Positions 17,006-26,765 are shown, counted from the first letter of the stretch. The stretch is 64,000 bases of DNA from Bifidobacterium breve DSM 20213 = JCM 1192 (GCF_001025175.1 NZ_AP012324.1:930001-994000), one strand, 5' to 3'. Program-made: numbers and translations. Notes: generated by a model not told the origin, from the sequence alone.

Positions 17006-19480
17006 CTATTCGAGTGCCGCTCCATGGACACCCTGATTGTTCCCTGAGTTCATGTTCGTGGACGAATCCGTCTGAGATGTGGATTCCACCTGCCTCATCT
17101 GGCTGGACAGAGGAGCAGCCGGTCGCAGTTGCATGTCGGGTTGTGCGCCTTCATGCATCTCGTCGCTGAATCCGGTTTCGCGCAGCACCGTCAGCAATTG
17201 CCGCATGTGCGCCAGAGCCGCACGCCCGCGTTCCCCGATGACCGTGAACGCGGCGATGATCTGCTCGCCATCGGGAGCCGGTTCGGAGTTCAGCATGGCC
17301 AGCCCATCATCGGCTTGCGTGATCACCGATTCCAACGTATTCAATACCTCGGCCTGCATGGCCGTGCCGATGCGATTGCGCTCCAGATTGGCGGCCAGCA
17401 CCTTCTGCCGCTCCTGCTCGGCCTTGAGCGCCTCCTCGCGTTGCATGAGCACCAGCGCGTTCGAGCCGCGTGAACGGCTCCACCGGGCCATCGCAATGCA
17501 CGCAAAGCCAAACAGCATCACCACGCCACCCGGTATCAGGCCGGAAAGCACCAGTAGCCAGCGGGACATCGCCGATTCGCCGTTGAGGGGCAGCAGCATC
17601 TGAATCAGCATGTCATATCCGTTCCAGCCGGACATTACCTTGATGCCGGCCAGCCACGAATCCGCGACCAGCGCCACACTGACCCATTTCCATGCCTGTT
17701 CCCGTCCATACAGTGCGGCGGCGTGTACGGACACCAATGCAAACATGTTGACGGTCAGGATGGATGGCAGAAACAGCAGCTGCACGGTGGACAGAATCGC
17801 CATGACCAGTGCGCTGCCCTCCGGGAACCGACGTCGGAAAGCCAGAGGGGCAAGCATGATGATGGTCAGTGTCATGTTCAGCACAGTGTTGGGCTGAACT
17901 GGGTCATTGCTGACCGTCATCATCTGCAGCTCGCTGCGCGTCGCGGAACTGAACATCGCGATCAGCGCCACGGTGATGAGAATATCCACCAGCAGATAAT
18001 GCCGTTCGGTCCATTGTGCGAAGCGGGCCACCCAATTCGACTCACCGGTATCTCCCTGATCGAGCGGCTTGGGGCGTATCGAATCCAGGAGTTTCCGTAG
18101 TCGTGTGATGGTGGAGGACAAAGCGTCAGACGGTTCTATGGCGGTCTGTGCGATTTCGGGGGAGAGGGGAATCGTGGCCGCCACGATGAACCCGCCGTTC
18201 GGGCCAGGGCCGGCATAGACGCTGCCGCCCAACGATTCGATGCGCTCGTGCATGCCCATCAGCCCATAGCCGGGTGCGTGCCCGTCGGCGGCGGATGCCG
18301 CTCCCTGGCCGTTGTCGGACACGGTAATCGCAAGCCCGTCATCCGACCACACCTCATCGATGGAGGCCTTCGCGCCCTCGCCCGCATGCTTGCGCGTATT
18401 GGTCAGCGCCTCCTGTACCAAGCGGAACACGGCGGCATCCGCATCGGAGGTCAAACGATCCGGCCGTGACTTGCCGGTCACACGCCGGGATACGACCAGA
18501 TGACCGTCGAACAGAGAATCGATGTCCGCATACCCGGCATCATCATCCGTGCCGAACACGCCGAACAGTCGCTGCATATCACGCTGCGCGCGTTCCGCTT
18601 CATGGCGAATCGTGCTCATCGTATGCTTGGCGACGGCCAGATCATGCGCGCCCGCATATCGGCCGCCATCCGACTGCACGATAATCGTCGACAGCGTATG
18701 GGCCACCACATCATGCATATCACGGGCAATGCGCGCGCGTTCGGCCAGCGCCGCGATATGTGTCTCCTCCGCTTCGCGGGCCACTATGGAAGCATTGCGT
18801 TCGCGCATGGCCGTGAGCGTGGCCTTGCGCGCACGCTGCCATAACGCCATGATGATAATGCTCAGCACGCTGATTTCCATGCACAGCGCCAGCACGCCCG
18901 TATCCCGCAGCATTTTGATTCCGCAGTTGGATACGCTCGGCTCGCTGATGAGACCGGGAGAGGCCGGGCATATGGGCATGGTCGCAGCGGTGGGCAGCCA
19001 GCTGATCCAGGCGGTCCAAGCATTGGAGGAACCGCTTTTGAACAGCGGGCCGACGTTCATTGACACCGCCCAGACCGCAGCCGCGGCCAATCCCATGGCA
19101 AAGGCGGTGATAATGAATCGCAAGGAATGCTTGGGATTGCCGTACACGAGCACCGAATACAGGATGATAAGCGTGTAGAAGTCGCCGTAGGTCATCGACG
19201 GGCCGAAGACGAGATGGGCGGCGGTCAGAGCCACGAACAACCAAGCGGCGATCTCCGGCTGGTATCGTCGCAGCATCAGCGGAACAAACGTCGGTAGCGA
19301 CCAGAACAACAATGAATAATTGTTCGATACGAATAATAGTCCAGGAGTCGAAGAGGAACTGGTGGAACTGATGAGCGGGATGAGTCCGAATGTCAGTACT
19401 GCGGCGAGCAGGGTGTCCCATAGCAGGGTGTGACTCGGCTTCCGAGCGAACCATGCCCTCACGTGCGCGACCATTTCCAT
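17006..19480 (-). CDS. tandem-fused sensor histidine kinase; second half degenerate
   Basis: Residues 1-240 hold about six membrane helices. Residues 246-440 form a complete HisKA_3 plus HATPase kinase: His256 in ARDMHDVVAHT, N-box EALTNTRKHA, then TVSDNGQG and GYGLMGMHER. Residues 470-680 hold a second set of membrane helices, then a second dimerisation-like helix ERNRIGTAMQAEVLNTLE aligning with the first but with Gln709 where the histidine should be. No ATPase domain follows. The protein is 824 aa, about twice the usual size. The start at 19480 (an ATG also lies at 19474) is where homology begins; the open frame upstream is only the antisense of the next gene. Confidence 0.88.
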   Translation of the reverse strand: MEMVAHVRAWFARKPSHTLLWDTLLAAVLTFGLIPLISSTSSSSTPGLLFVSNNYSLLFWSLPTFVPLMLRRYQPEIAAWLFVALTAAHLVFGPSMTYGDFYTLIILYSVLVYGNPKHSLRFIITAFAMGLAAAAVWAVSMNVGPLFKSGSSNAWTAWISWLPTAATMPICPASPGLISEPSVSNCGIKMLRDTGVLALCMEISVLSIIIMALWQRARKATLTAMRERNASIVAREAEETHIAALAERARIARDMHDVVAHTLSTIIVQSDGGRYAGAHDLAVAKHTMSTIRHEAERAQRDMQRLFGVFGTDDDAGYADIDSLFDGHLVVSRRVTGKSRPDRLTSDADAAVFRLVQEALTNTRKHAGEGAKASIDEVWSDDGLAITVSDNGQGAASAADGHAPGYGLMGMHERIESLGGSVYAGPGPNGGFIVAATIPLSPEIAQTAIEPSDALSSTITRLRKLLDSIRPKPLDQGDTGESNWVARFAQWTERHYLLVDILITVALIAMFSSATRSELQMMTVSNDPVQPNTVLNMTLTIIMLAPLAFRRRFPEGSALVMAILSTVQLLFLPSILTVNMFALVSVHAAALYGREQAWKWVSVALVADSWLAGIKVMSGWNGYDMLIQMLLPLNGESAMSRWLLVLSGLIPGGVVMLFGFACIAMARWSRSRGSNALVLMQREEALKAEQERQKVLAANLERNRIGTAMQAEVLNTLESVITQADDGLAMLNSEPAPDGEQIIAAFTVIGERGRAALAHMRQLLTVLRETGFSDEMHEGAQPDMQLRPAAPLSSQMRQVESTSQTDSSTNMNSGNNQGVHGAALE

Positions 19481-19542
19481 ACGTCCCAAGGCTAGCGTGT
19501 CCGTTAACAAGCCGACATCACCCTTCAGACGGATTTGTGGGC

Positions 19543-19548
19543 TAGAGT
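19543..19548 (+). promoter_or_regulatory. -10 box for a leaderless transcript of the hydrolase gene
   Basis: TAGAGT ends 7 nt before the ATG at 19556, and there is no Shine-Dalgarno. That spacing puts the transcription start at or next to the A of ATG, as in many actinobacterial leaderless mRNAs. The 75-bp gap is shared with the divergent sensor kinase. Confidence 0.5.
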
Positions 19549-19555
19549 TTGAGCC

Positions 19556-21034
19556 ATGACATTGCTGAGCAAATACTATGTACCGGGCCTCGCCATCGAG
19601 GACCATTCCATTGACGTTCCTCTCGCTTGGTCCGGCCATGAGCCAGGCCAAGCATTCGACGGCGAAACCATCAAACTGTTCTACCGTGTGGTCACCACGC
19701 CCGAACACGTGCACGATGACCTGCCGCTGCTGATCTTCCTGCAGGGAGGTCCCGGCGGTGAGGGCCCGCGTCTGAACAGTCCCACCTCCGATGGCTGGAT
19801 TGAAGAGGCCACCAAGCATTTTCGTGTGATTCTGCCCGACCAGCGTGGTGCTGGTCGTTCTTCGCGCGTGGACACGCACACCATGGCCCGTATTGCCGCC
19901 GCCCATGAAGGTGATGTCGCAGCCGGCGCTCGCGCCCAGGCCGATTACCTGAAGAAGTTCCTCGCCGATTCCATCGTGCGTGACTTCGAGCATCTGCGTT
20001 TGACCGAGTTCGGCGGGCGCAAGTGGGTGACAATGGGCCAAAGCTATGGCGGCTTCCTGACCCTGACCACGCTGTCCCTGTTCCCGGCCGGTGTGATCGC
20101 CAGCTTCACCACCGGCGGCATTCCGCACGTGCCCGCCTGCGCCACCGAGGTCTATGAGCACACCTTCCCGCGTGTGATTCGCAAGACCGCCCAGTTCTAC
20201 GAGCGTTATCCGCAGGACAAGGAGCGTGTGGCGGCCATTGTGGAGAAGCTGCCGACCGCCGCGGAAGTCTCCGAGTTCGTGGGCAAGCTGACCGATTCCG
20301 TACTGAACCCGATGGCGGGAACCGAAGTCGAACATCGTCTCGGCGTGATCGCCGGCATGGCGGCCCACGGTTTCCCGATCATGCCCAACGGCGACCCGCT
20401 CACCGTGGAACGTCTGCAGTGCCTTGGCTCCGACTTCGGTAAGAAGCCGAGTTTCGAGCGAGTGCATTGGATCCTCGACAGCGCCTTCCTCGATGGCGAC
20501 GGCTCCGTTTCCGCCGCATCGCCGTTGTCCGACGAATTCCTGACCAAGGTGATGAACGCCACCTCATCGCGTCCGCTGTACTGGCCGTTGCAGGAATTCA
20601 TCTACGCCAACGGCGAGATGGACCAGCCGATTCGCTGGGCCGCCCAGCGTGTGCGCGACGGCAAGTCCGAGTTCGGTGCCGATGTGCGCCCGCTCAACTT
20701 CACCGGCGAGGCCATGTTCCCGTGGATGTTCGAGCAGGAGGCCGCGCTGCGCCCGTTCAAGCCCGCCATGGACCTGCTGATGGAAGACACGAGCTTCGGC
20801 GTGATCTATGACGAGGACCAGCTGGCACGCAACGAAGTGCCGCTGCAGGCCGGTGTCTACTTCGACGACATGTACGTCGACTCAGGCATGCAACTCGACA
20901 CATTGAGCCGCGTGGGCAACAGCCATTATTGGACCACCAACGAGTTCGAGCACGACGGACTGCACGGTTCGGTGGTGTTCAAGCACCTCTACGACGAAGC
21001 CCTCAACCGAGGCGACCTCGAAGAACTGTTCTAA
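19556..21034 (+). CDS. prolyl aminopeptidase-like alpha/beta hydrolase
   Basis: The 492-residue protein is an S33-family alpha/beta hydrolase. It has the oxyanion-loop motif FLQGGPGGEGP near residues 61-71, the DQRGAGRSSR stretch typical of proline iminopeptidases, and the nucleophile elbow GQSYGGF. The C-terminal region contains DDMYVDSG and a late histidine in NSHYWTTNEFEHDG as likely Asp and His. It would cut N-terminal proline from peptides in the cytoplasm. The proline theme is repeated by proC directly downstream. The start follows a -10 box by 7 nt, suggesting a leaderless mRNA. Confidence 0.85.
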   Translation: MTLLSKYYVPGLAIEDHSIDVPLAWSGHEPGQAFDGETIKLFYRVVTTPEHVHDDLPLLIFLQGGPGGEGPRLNSPTSDGWIEEATKHFRVILPDQRGAGRSSRVDTHTMARIAAAHEGDVAAGARAQADYLKKFLADSIVRDFEHLRLTEFGGRKWVTMGQSYGGFLTLTTLSLFPAGVIASFTTGGIPHVPACATEVYEHTFPRVIRKTAQFYERYPQDKERVAAIVEKLPTAAEVSEFVGKLTDSVLNPMAGTEVEHRLGVIAGMAAHGFPIMPNGDPLTVERLQCLGSDFGKKPSFERVHWILDSAFLDGDGSVSAASPLSDEFLTKVMNATSSRPLYWPLQEFIYANGEMDQPIRWAAQRVRDGKSEFGADVRPLNFTGEAMFPWMFEQEAALRPFKPAMDLLMEDTSFGVIYDEDQLARNEVPLQAGVYFDDMYVDSGMQLDTLSRVGNSHYWTTNEFEHDGLHGSVVFKHLYDEALNRGDLEELF

Positions 21035-21041
21035 CCTTTTT

Positions 21042-21157
21042 GGCTCCCCTCTTGGAGGGGAGCTGGCTCGCGGAGCGAGACTGAGGGGAGTATGTCAAGT
21101 GCGGAAAACATCCCTCAGTCAGCTCCGCTGACAGCCCCCTTAGAGAGAGGGGAGCCC
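21042..21157. repeat. bifidobacterial GC-rich palindromic intergenic repeat, copy B (two head-to-head units)
   Basis: One unit reads GGCTCCCCTC-tt-GGAGGGGAGCTGGCTCGC with GCGAGACTGAGGGGAG; the second is its inverted counterpart (CCCTCAGTCAGCTCCGCTGA, ending GGGGAGCCC). The pair fills most of the 146-bp gap between the hydrolase gene and proC and would fold into a large structure in the shared transcript. Confidence 0.75.
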
Positions 21158-21180
21158 AAGTACGGACGAAAGGAAATCTT

Positions 21181-22002
21181 ATGACCCGGAATCTCACCAT
21201 TGGATTCATCGGATACGGCAACATGGCTCAGGCCATCGCCCGAGGTCTTGTCGACGCGGGCGTGGTCACCGGCGGCCAGATGGTCGCTTGCGCCGCCCGC
21301 TATGACAAACTCGAGAAGACCACTGCCGAGCTCGGCGTGCGCCCGTTGCACAATCCGCTGGAAGTGGTGGTGGCCGCCGACGTGGTCATCATCGCCATCA
21401 AGCCTTATCAGATTGACGCCGTCGTTAAGCCGCTCGCCAGCGAACTCGCCAAGCCTGGCAAAATCGTCGTCTCCATTGCGGCCGGCTGGAATCTCAAGAA
21501 ATATCAGGATCTGTTCACCACCGAAGACGGCGAATCCGTCGACTCTCCGGACATCCACATTCAATGCACGATTCCGAATACGCCGATGGCTGTGGGCGAG
21601 GGCGTGCTCGTCACCGAATCCGTCAACACCCTGACCGATGAGGAGACCGAGACCTTCGAGCAGGTGTTCGCGCCCATCAGCCTCATTGAGCGCGTGGATA
21701 CCGCACACATGAACATCGCCATGGTGGTGGCCGGCTGCGCGCCCGCATTCACCGACATGTACATTGAGGCACTGGGTGATGCCGGTGTGCAGTACGGTCT
21801 GCAACGCGCCACCGCCTACCGCTTGGCGGCCAAGATGGTCGAGGGCGTCGGAGCGCTGTACATGGCCACCGAAACCCACCCTGGTGCCATGAAGGATGCT
21901 GTCTGCTCGCCTGGCGGCACCACTATCAAGGGCGTTGCCCAGCTCGAAAAAGACGGCTTCCGTGGCGCGGTCATTGACGCCGTCGACGCCATCGTCGGCT
22001 GA
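21181..22002 (+). CDS. proC: pyrroline-5-carboxylate reductase
   Basis: The enzyme makes proline from pyrroline-5-carboxylate using NAD(P)H. The 273-residue product has the N-terminal Rossmann motif IGFIGYGNMAQAIARGL, IIAIKPYQID, and a C-terminal dimerisation domain ending in the ProC signature HPGAMKDAVCSPGGTTIKG. ATG at 21181 follows AAAGGAAATCTT. It lies downstream of the prolyl-aminopeptidase-like gene, separated by the double palindromic repeat. Confidence 0.95.
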   Translation: MTRNLTIGFIGYGNMAQAIARGLVDAGVVTGGQMVACAARYDKLEKTTAELGVRPLHNPLEVVVAADVVIIAIKPYQIDAVVKPLASELAKPGKIVVSIAAGWNLKKYQDLFTTEDGESVDSPDIHIQCTIPNTPMAVGEGVLVTESVNTLTDEETETFEQVFAPISLIERVDTAHMNIAMVVAGCAPAFTDMYIEALGDAGVQYGLQRATAYRLAAKMVEGVGALYMATETHPGAMKDAVCSPGGTTIKGVAQLEKDGFRGAVIDAVDAIVG

Positions 22003-22013
22003 CTGCACTCGGC

Positions 22014-22041
22014 AAAAAAATTGCCCCCGCCGGCGGGGGCT
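22014..22041 (-). terminator. terminator for the amino acid ABC transporter operon
   Basis: Read on the minus strand, GCCCCCGCCGGCGGGGGC is followed by AATTTTTTT, a strong rho-independent terminator. It sits about 105 bp after the stop of the binding-protein gene and 10 bp past the convergent proC stop. Confidence 0.75.
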
Positions 22042-22127
22042 GTCGGCGGAAGCCGACTGGGGGTCTCCCGAATCACAGGACCACCCCCCCAGTCATGCTT
22101 CGCATGACAGCCCTCGCCAGCGGGAGC
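22024..22127. repeat. bifidobacterial GC-rich palindromic intergenic repeat, copy C
   Basis: The segment shows the family pattern of a GC hairpin, then CGGCGGAAGCCG followed by ACTGGGGG, and an inverted partner CCCCCAGTCATGCTTCGCATGACAG ending CGCCAGCGGGAGC. It overlaps the terminator at 22014. Confidence 0.65.
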
Positions 22128-22145
22128 AGTATGAAGCAGACGAAA

Positions 22146-22994
22146 CTACTCGATGATCACGTCTTCCGGCTTGATGTCGGAGGTGAAGCTCGGGGCGAGC
22201 TCGCTCTGGTAGACGTCCTTGAAGAAGCCGTTGGAGGTCAGGGTCTTGATCTCCTTGTTGGTCCATTCGAGCAGGCTCTTGTTGCCCTTCTTCACGGCCG
22301 GGGCGATGGTGGACTCGTCACCGATGGTCTTGATACCCACGGTGTAGCCCGGGTTGTCCTTGGCCCACGCGTACAGGTAGGTGTTGTCGTCGGCGAGGGC
22401 GGCCACACGGCCATCCTTGAAGGCCTGGAACTGCTGGGTCTTGGAATCGAACTTCCGCAGCTGAACATCCGGGTACTTCTCAGTGAAGAAGGCCTCGGCG
22501 GTCGTGCCCTTGGTCACGGCCAGCTGCTTGCCCTTGAGCTGATCGGCGCTGGTGATCTTGGCGCTGTCGGGGGAGACCACGCCGATGGACACCTTCATGT
22601 ACGGATCGGCGAAGTCGACCACCTGCTTGCGCTCGTCGGTCACGGTGAAGTTGGCCAGCACCAGGTCGACCTTGTCGGACTTCAGCGAGTCCACACGGCC
22701 ATCGGCGTTCACCTGCACCCAGTCGACTTTGACACCAAGGTCCTTACCGATCTGGTTGCCGAGCGCCACGTCATAGCCGGCGCGGGTGCCGTCGTTCTTC
22801 ACATAGCCGTAGGGCGGCAGGTCGCCGAAGGTGGCGATACGAATCTTGCCGGTCTTCTTGATCTGCTCGACGGTCTGGCCCTGCTGAGAGGAGGAGCCGC
22901 CGGCAGCCGGATCCGGGCCATTGCCGCAAGCCGCGACGGAAATTAGCGTGACGCCGGCGAGCACACCGGCCAAAGCTTTCTTGACATTGAACAT
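22146..22994 (-). CDS. polar amino acid ABC transporter substrate-binding lipoprotein
   Basis: The 282-residue protein has a lipoprotein signal peptide with lipobox ISVAAC (Cys23), then a family-3 solute-binding fold: IRIATFGDLPPYGYV, GYDVALGNQIGKDLG, DLVLANFTVTDERKQVVDFADPY, and GTTAEAFF. This is typical of glutamine/glutamate/aspartate or cystine binders. It is the last gene of a minus-strand operon of two permeases, ATPase and binding protein. The ligand is not resolved. Confidence 0.92.
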   Translation of the reverse strand: MFNVKKALAGVLAGVTLISVAACGNGPDPAAGGSSSQQGQTVEQIKKTGKIRIATFGDLPPYGYVKNDGTRAGYDVALGNQIGKDLGVKVDWVQVNADGRVDSLKSDKVDLVLANFTVTDERKQVVDFADPYMKVSIGVVSPDSAKITSADQLKGKQLAVTKGTTAEAFFTEKYPDVQLRKFDSKTQQFQAFKDGRVAALADDNTYLYAWAKDNPGYTVGIKTIGDESTIAPAVKKGNKSLLEWTNKEIKTLTSNGFFKDVYQSELAPSFTSDIKPEDVIIE

Positions 22995-23063
22995 AATTCT
23001 TTCCCCTTTATCCTTTTCTTGTTGGTTATTGCAAATCTTGATGATTCGGCATGAACGGAGTAC

Positions 23064-23852
23064 TCATGCCTCATCGCCGACCGGAGCCATGCTCTCTAGG
23101 AAGTTCCTGGCACGGTCGGTTTTGGGATTCGTGAAGAACTCGTCGCCGGGCTGACGTTCCAGGATCACGCCGTTCTCCAGGAACATCACCGTGTCGGCCA
23201 CGCGCCGGGCGAACTCCATCTCATGGGTCACCACGATCATCGTCATATGGCGCTTGGCGAGACGAAGCATAAGCTCCAGCACCTCACGCACCATTTCCGG
23301 ATCGAGTGATGCGGTGACTTCGTCGAACAGCATGAGCTCGGGGTTCATCGCAAGCGCACGCACAACGGCGATGCGCTGTTTCTGGCCTCCTGACAGTTCG
23401 CGCGGGTACGAGTTCTTGTATTCGGTGAGCTGCACGTCGGCCAGCAGCTGATCCATCTGCTTGGCGACCTCGGCCTTCGGGCGCTTCTGCACCTTGGTGG
23501 GGCCCAGTTCGATGTTCTTGGCCACGGTCAGATTCGGAAACAGATCGTAGCTCTGGAACACCATGCCGATTTCGGCACGCAGCTTGCGCCAGGTCTTCTC
23601 GCTGTTATTCGCGATCTTCTGGCCCTTGAACCAGATTTCACCGCCCTGAATGGTCTCCAAACCGTTCAGGCAACGAATCAGTGTGGACTTGCCGGAACCT
23701 GAGGGACCGAGCAGCACCAGCACCTGGCCGCGCTTGACGTCGAAACTGACATCCTTGAGCACTTCGTGATCGCCATAGGATTTGCGCAGATGACGGACGG
23801 ACAGCAGCGGTTCGGAGTCGTTGGACACGGACACTTCTTCTGAATCAGCCAT
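23064..23852 (-). CDS. polar amino acid ABC transporter ATP-binding protein (GlnQ-like)
   Basis: The 262-residue ATPase has Walker A GPSGSGKST, the Q-loop MVFQSYDLFPNLTV, signature LSGGQKQRIAVVRAL, Walker B LMLFDEVTASLDP and the His switch VVTHEM. The EVTASLDPE version of Walker B is the GlnQ/HisP subgroup; canonical proteins have EPTSALDPE, so the Pro-to-Val and neighbouring changes are mild deviations. It overlaps the upstream permease by 8 bp, implying translational coupling. Confidence 0.93.
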   Translation of the reverse strand: MADSEEVSVSNDSEPLLSVRHLRKSYGDHEVLKDVSFDVKRGQVLVLLGPSGSGKSTLIRCLNGLETIQGGEIWFKGQKIANNSEKTWRKLRAEIGMVFQSYDLFPNLTVAKNIELGPTKVQKRPKAEVAKQMDQLLADVQLTEYKNSYPRELSGGQKQRIAVVRALAMNPELMLFDEVTASLDPEMVREVLELMLRLAKRHMTMIVVTHEMEFARRVADTVMFLENGVILERQPGDEFFTNPKTDRARNFLESMAPVGDEA

Positions 23853-24552
23853 TGTTACGCTCCTTGGCTCGCTTCTCCAGGGCCTTGGCGATCATCGCCA
23901 GCGGCCAGCAAATGATGAAATACAGCAGGAAAATGAATCCGTACACCCAGAATGCGGCGTCCGGGTGGGTCATACGGTTGGCCTCCATGATCTGCTGGCC
24001 CACCGTGATCACGTCGATCACGCTGATGAGCAGCAGCAGGGACGTGGTCATGATGACGCGCGCCGCCAGATTGATGGTGGCCGGAACCATCAGGTTGATG
24101 GACTGGGGGATACGCACGTACCACAGCACCTGCAGTCCGTTCATGCCCAGCGCCTTGCCGGCATCGACCTGATGATCGGATACGGAAATCAACGAGCCTC
24201 GTACGATATCGCTGATTTCGGCCGCGACCCATAGGCCGAACGTCACGACTGCCACGGTCACGCCGTCGACCTGCACGCCAAGTTCGCGCGGCAGGATGTA
24301 ATAGGTGAGGAACAGCAGTACCAGCGTGGGCACGATGCGGAAGAACTCGAGGTACAGCCTCAGCACCGCGCGCAGTACCGGATTGCGCAGGATACGCAGT
24401 GCGCCGAGGATGATGCCCAGGGGAATGCCCACCAGCAGGGCCAGTCCGGCCACCGTGATGGAGGTGCCGAGTCCGCCCAGCAGACGGGTGAAGTTGTCGC
24501 CGGTGAACAGCACGCTGGCGCCGGAGGCCTCAGTTATCGCCGAAAGTACCAC
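23845..24552 (-). CDS. polar amino acid ABC transporter permease (HisM/GlnP type)
   Basis: The 235-residue membrane protein has five or six helices and the EAA-type loop around DAGKALGMNGLQVLWYVRIPQSIN. The GTG at 24552 follows AGGAGGG by 7 nt and overlaps the end of the preceding permease gene by 23 bp. It forms a heterodimeric channel with that permease. Confidence 0.92.
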   Translation of the reverse strand: MVLSAITEASGASVLFTGDNFTRLLGGLGTSITVAGLALLVGIPLGIILGALRILRNPVLRAVLRLYLEFFRIVPTLVLLFLTYYILPRELGVQVDGVTVAVVTFGLWVAAEISDIVRGSLISVSDHQVDAGKALGMNGLQVLWYVRIPQSINLMVPATINLAARVIMTTSLLLLISVIDVITVGQQIMEANRMTHPDAAFWVYGFIFLLYFIICWPLAMIAKALEKRAKERNNG

Positions 24553-25192
24553 GACGGACCCTCCTTTCCAGCAGTGTGAGGATGACGGACAACGGGATAA
24601 GAATGATTGCGTAGGCGATGACCAGCTCCAGCAGGTATTCGTCGCTGCGGTAGTACATGCCGATCAGGTCGCGTGCGGTGTTGGTCAGTTCCGGTACCGC
24701 GATAACGGTGAACACGGAGGTCTCCTTGACCATGAAAATCACGTTCGCGGCGACGGCCGGCACGCTGCGCGTGAGTCCCTGCGGCAGGGTCACGTGACGA
24801 ATCATCTGCAAAGGCGAGAGTCCCAGCGCGCGTGCGGACTCGTTCTGCACCTGCGGAATACCGCTGAAGCCGCCTTGGAATGCGCCGGACATGTATGCGG
24901 AGCCCAGAATGGACATACCGACGACAGCGCAGATCTCGGCGCTCCATTTGATGCCGATGGACGGGAATCCGTAATACAGGAAGAACAATTGAATCAGCAA
25001 AGGGGTGTTGCGGAACAGCTCCTCGAATACGGTACTGATTTGGGCGAGCACAGGCACGCGGTATTCGCGCAGCAATGCCAGCACCAATCCCAGAAGGGTA
25101 GCCAGCACCACGCTGATTGCGGAAAGACGTAACGTCAAGACGAACGCCTTCCCGAACAGTGGAAGACTTGCTTGGATGACTTCCCAGTTCAC
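24530..25192 (-). CDS. polar amino acid ABC transporter permease (HisQ type), first gene of the operon
   Basis: The 220-residue permease has the loop ESARALGLSPLQMIRHVTLPQGL and the family start LFGKAFVLTLRLSAISVVLATLLGL. GTG at 25192 is chosen because AAGGAGG lies 7 nt upstream; it removes 23 non-homologous residues from the longest open frame. The promoter should lie in the 25193-25633 gap shared with the divergent ychF. Confidence 0.92.
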   Translation of the reverse strand: MNWEVIQASLPLFGKAFVLTLRLSAISVVLATLLGLVLALLREYRVPVLAQISTVFEELFRNTPLLIQLFFLYYGFPSIGIKWSAEICAVVGMSILGSAYMSGAFQGGFSGIPQVQNESARALGLSPLQMIRHVTLPQGLTRSVPAVAANVIFMVKETSVFTVIAVPELTNTARDLIGMYYRSDEYLLELVIAYAIILIPLSVILTLLERRVRRGTFGDN

Positions 25193-25620
25193 AGCCGGCC
25201 CTCCTTCCGTATACGTAGTAATGCTTGTTGCATGGTCTCTCTCAATGGTTGCGGGCCGCATGTATGGGGTAAAACGTAGCGGCTCCGTGTGCTACCCCAT
25301 AAGGATAACGGGTGGCGGGGGTGTATTTCGCCAAGAAAAGAACGTTCGACGAGTGCGGATAAAGGTATTGACTTGGAGGTCGGGGTGGTGTATTGCAAGA
25401 GCCGTTGCTCGAACTCGCAGCCGGCTGATGCGCAAAACCCAGTAGTCGCAACCGATGGCATGTGATTGATGAGCTTCGCAATATGCATTGATGATGTGCC
25501 GGCCGGGTTTTGCGTTATGAACGCCGTTTATACCCTGCTATCGGATACTCCGAAATGGGGATGTTCATATTGTGCGAGTCGAGCATTTCGCGGTTCCCGT
25601 GCGCTTGTCGCTTGGCTCTT

Positions 25621-25626
25621 TAGACT
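25621..25626 (+). promoter_or_regulatory. -10 box for a leaderless ychF transcript
   Basis: TAGACT ends exactly 7 nt before the ychF ATG at 25634; the intervening TAAAGGC is too short to hold a proper ribosome binding site and TSS. The rest of the 25193-25633 gap contains no convincing gene; I see only divergent promoter space for the ABC operon and ychF. Confidence 0.5.
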
Positions 25627-25633
25627 TAAAGGC

Positions 25634-26734
25634 ATGTCTCTTACTATCGGAATCGTCGGACTGCCCAACGTCGGCAAGTCCACCATGTTCAACGCACTGA
25701 CCCGCAACAACGTGCTGGCCGAAAACTATCCGTTCGCCACCATCGAGCCGAACACCGGTATCGTGCCACTGCCGGACGATCGTCTGCCGGTGCTGGCCAA
25801 GCTGGTTCACACCGAGAAGGTCGTGCCTGCCACGGTGACCTTCGTGGATATCGCCGGCATCGTCAAGGGCGCCTCCGAAGGCGAAGGCTTGGGCAACAAG
25901 TTCCTGGCCAACATCCGCGAGGCCGACGCGATCTGCGAAGTCGTGCGTGCTTTTGAAGACGATGACATTGTGCATGTCAACGGCAAGGTGGATCCGGCCG
26001 AAGACATCGACACCATCAACACCGAGCTGATTCTCGCCGATCTGCAGACCATCGAGAACGCGCTGCCCAAGCTGGAGAAAGATCTGCGCGGCAAGAAGAT
26101 CGAGCCGGCTTACATGGACGCCGTCAAGCAGGCCAAGACCATTCTTGAGGCTGGCGAGACGCTCGACAAGGCTGCGCGTGAAGGTCGTTTCGACAAGGAT
26201 TCCGTCTACGACCTGCACCTGATGACCGCCAAGCCGTTCATCTACGTGTTCAATGTGGACGATAACGAGCTGGCCAACAAGGACCTTCAGACCAAACTTG
26301 CCGCCTCCGTGGCCCCGGCCCCGGCCGTGTTTCTCAACGCCCAGTTCGAGGCGGACCTGACCGAGCTCGACGAGGCGGACGCCCGCGAAATGCTGGCCGA
26401 CGCTGGCTTGAGCGAGTCCGGTCTCGACCAACTGGCCCGCGTGGGCTTCGACATCCTCGGACTGCAGACCTTCCTGACTGCAGGCGTCAAGGAGGTGCGT
26501 GCTTGGCAGATCCACAAGGGCTGGACCGCCCCGCAGGCCGCCGGCGTGATTCACACCGACTTCGAAAAGGGCTTCATCAAGGCTGACATCGTCTCCTACG
26601 ACGATTTCGTGGCCGCCGACGGCTCCATGGCCAAGATCAAGGAGGAAGGCAAGCTCCGTCAGGAGGGCCGCGACTACGTCATGGCCGACGGAGATATTGT
26701 GGAGTTCAAGTTCTCCCCAACGTCTAAGAAGTGA
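25634..26734 (+). CDS. ychF: redox-regulated ATPase/GTPase YchF (Obg family)
   Basis: YchF is an ancient TRAFAC P-loop protein that prefers ATP and binds ribosomes. The 366-residue product has G1 GLPNVGKST, the G3 region [22 protein letters not shown], and a C-terminal TGS domain with the diagnostic [19 protein letters not shown] and DFEKGFI. The start is set by the G1 motif lying 10 residues in and by the -10 box 7 nt upstream. A 36-bp inverted repeat begins 31 bp after the stop and marks the left side of the AT-rich island. Confidence 0.96.
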   Translation: MSLTIGIVGLPNVGKSTMFNALTRNNVLAENYPFATIEPNTGIVPLPDDRLPVLAKLVHTEKVVPATVTFVDIAGIVKGASEGEGLGNKFLANIREADAICEVVRAFEDDDIVHVNGKVDPAEDIDTINTELILADLQTIENALPKLEKDLRGKKIEPAYMDAVKQAKTILEAGETLDKAAREGRFDKDSVYDLHLMTAKPFIYVFNVDDNELANKDLQTKLAASVAPAPAVFLNAQFEADLTELDEADAREMLADAGLSESGLDQLARVGFDILGLQTFLTAGVKEVRAWQIHKGWTAPQAAGVIHTDFEKGFIKADIVSYDDFVAADGSMAKIKEEGKLRQEGRDYVMADGDIVEFKFSPTSKK

Positions 26735-26765
26735 CCGTTTGGTAGTGCTGAAAATCTGGGAATTC

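Noticed and set aside
19481..20467. N-terminal extension of the sensor kinase frame by about 330 codons
   Set aside because: This part is antisense to the hydrolase gene; membrane-sensor homology starts only at 19480.
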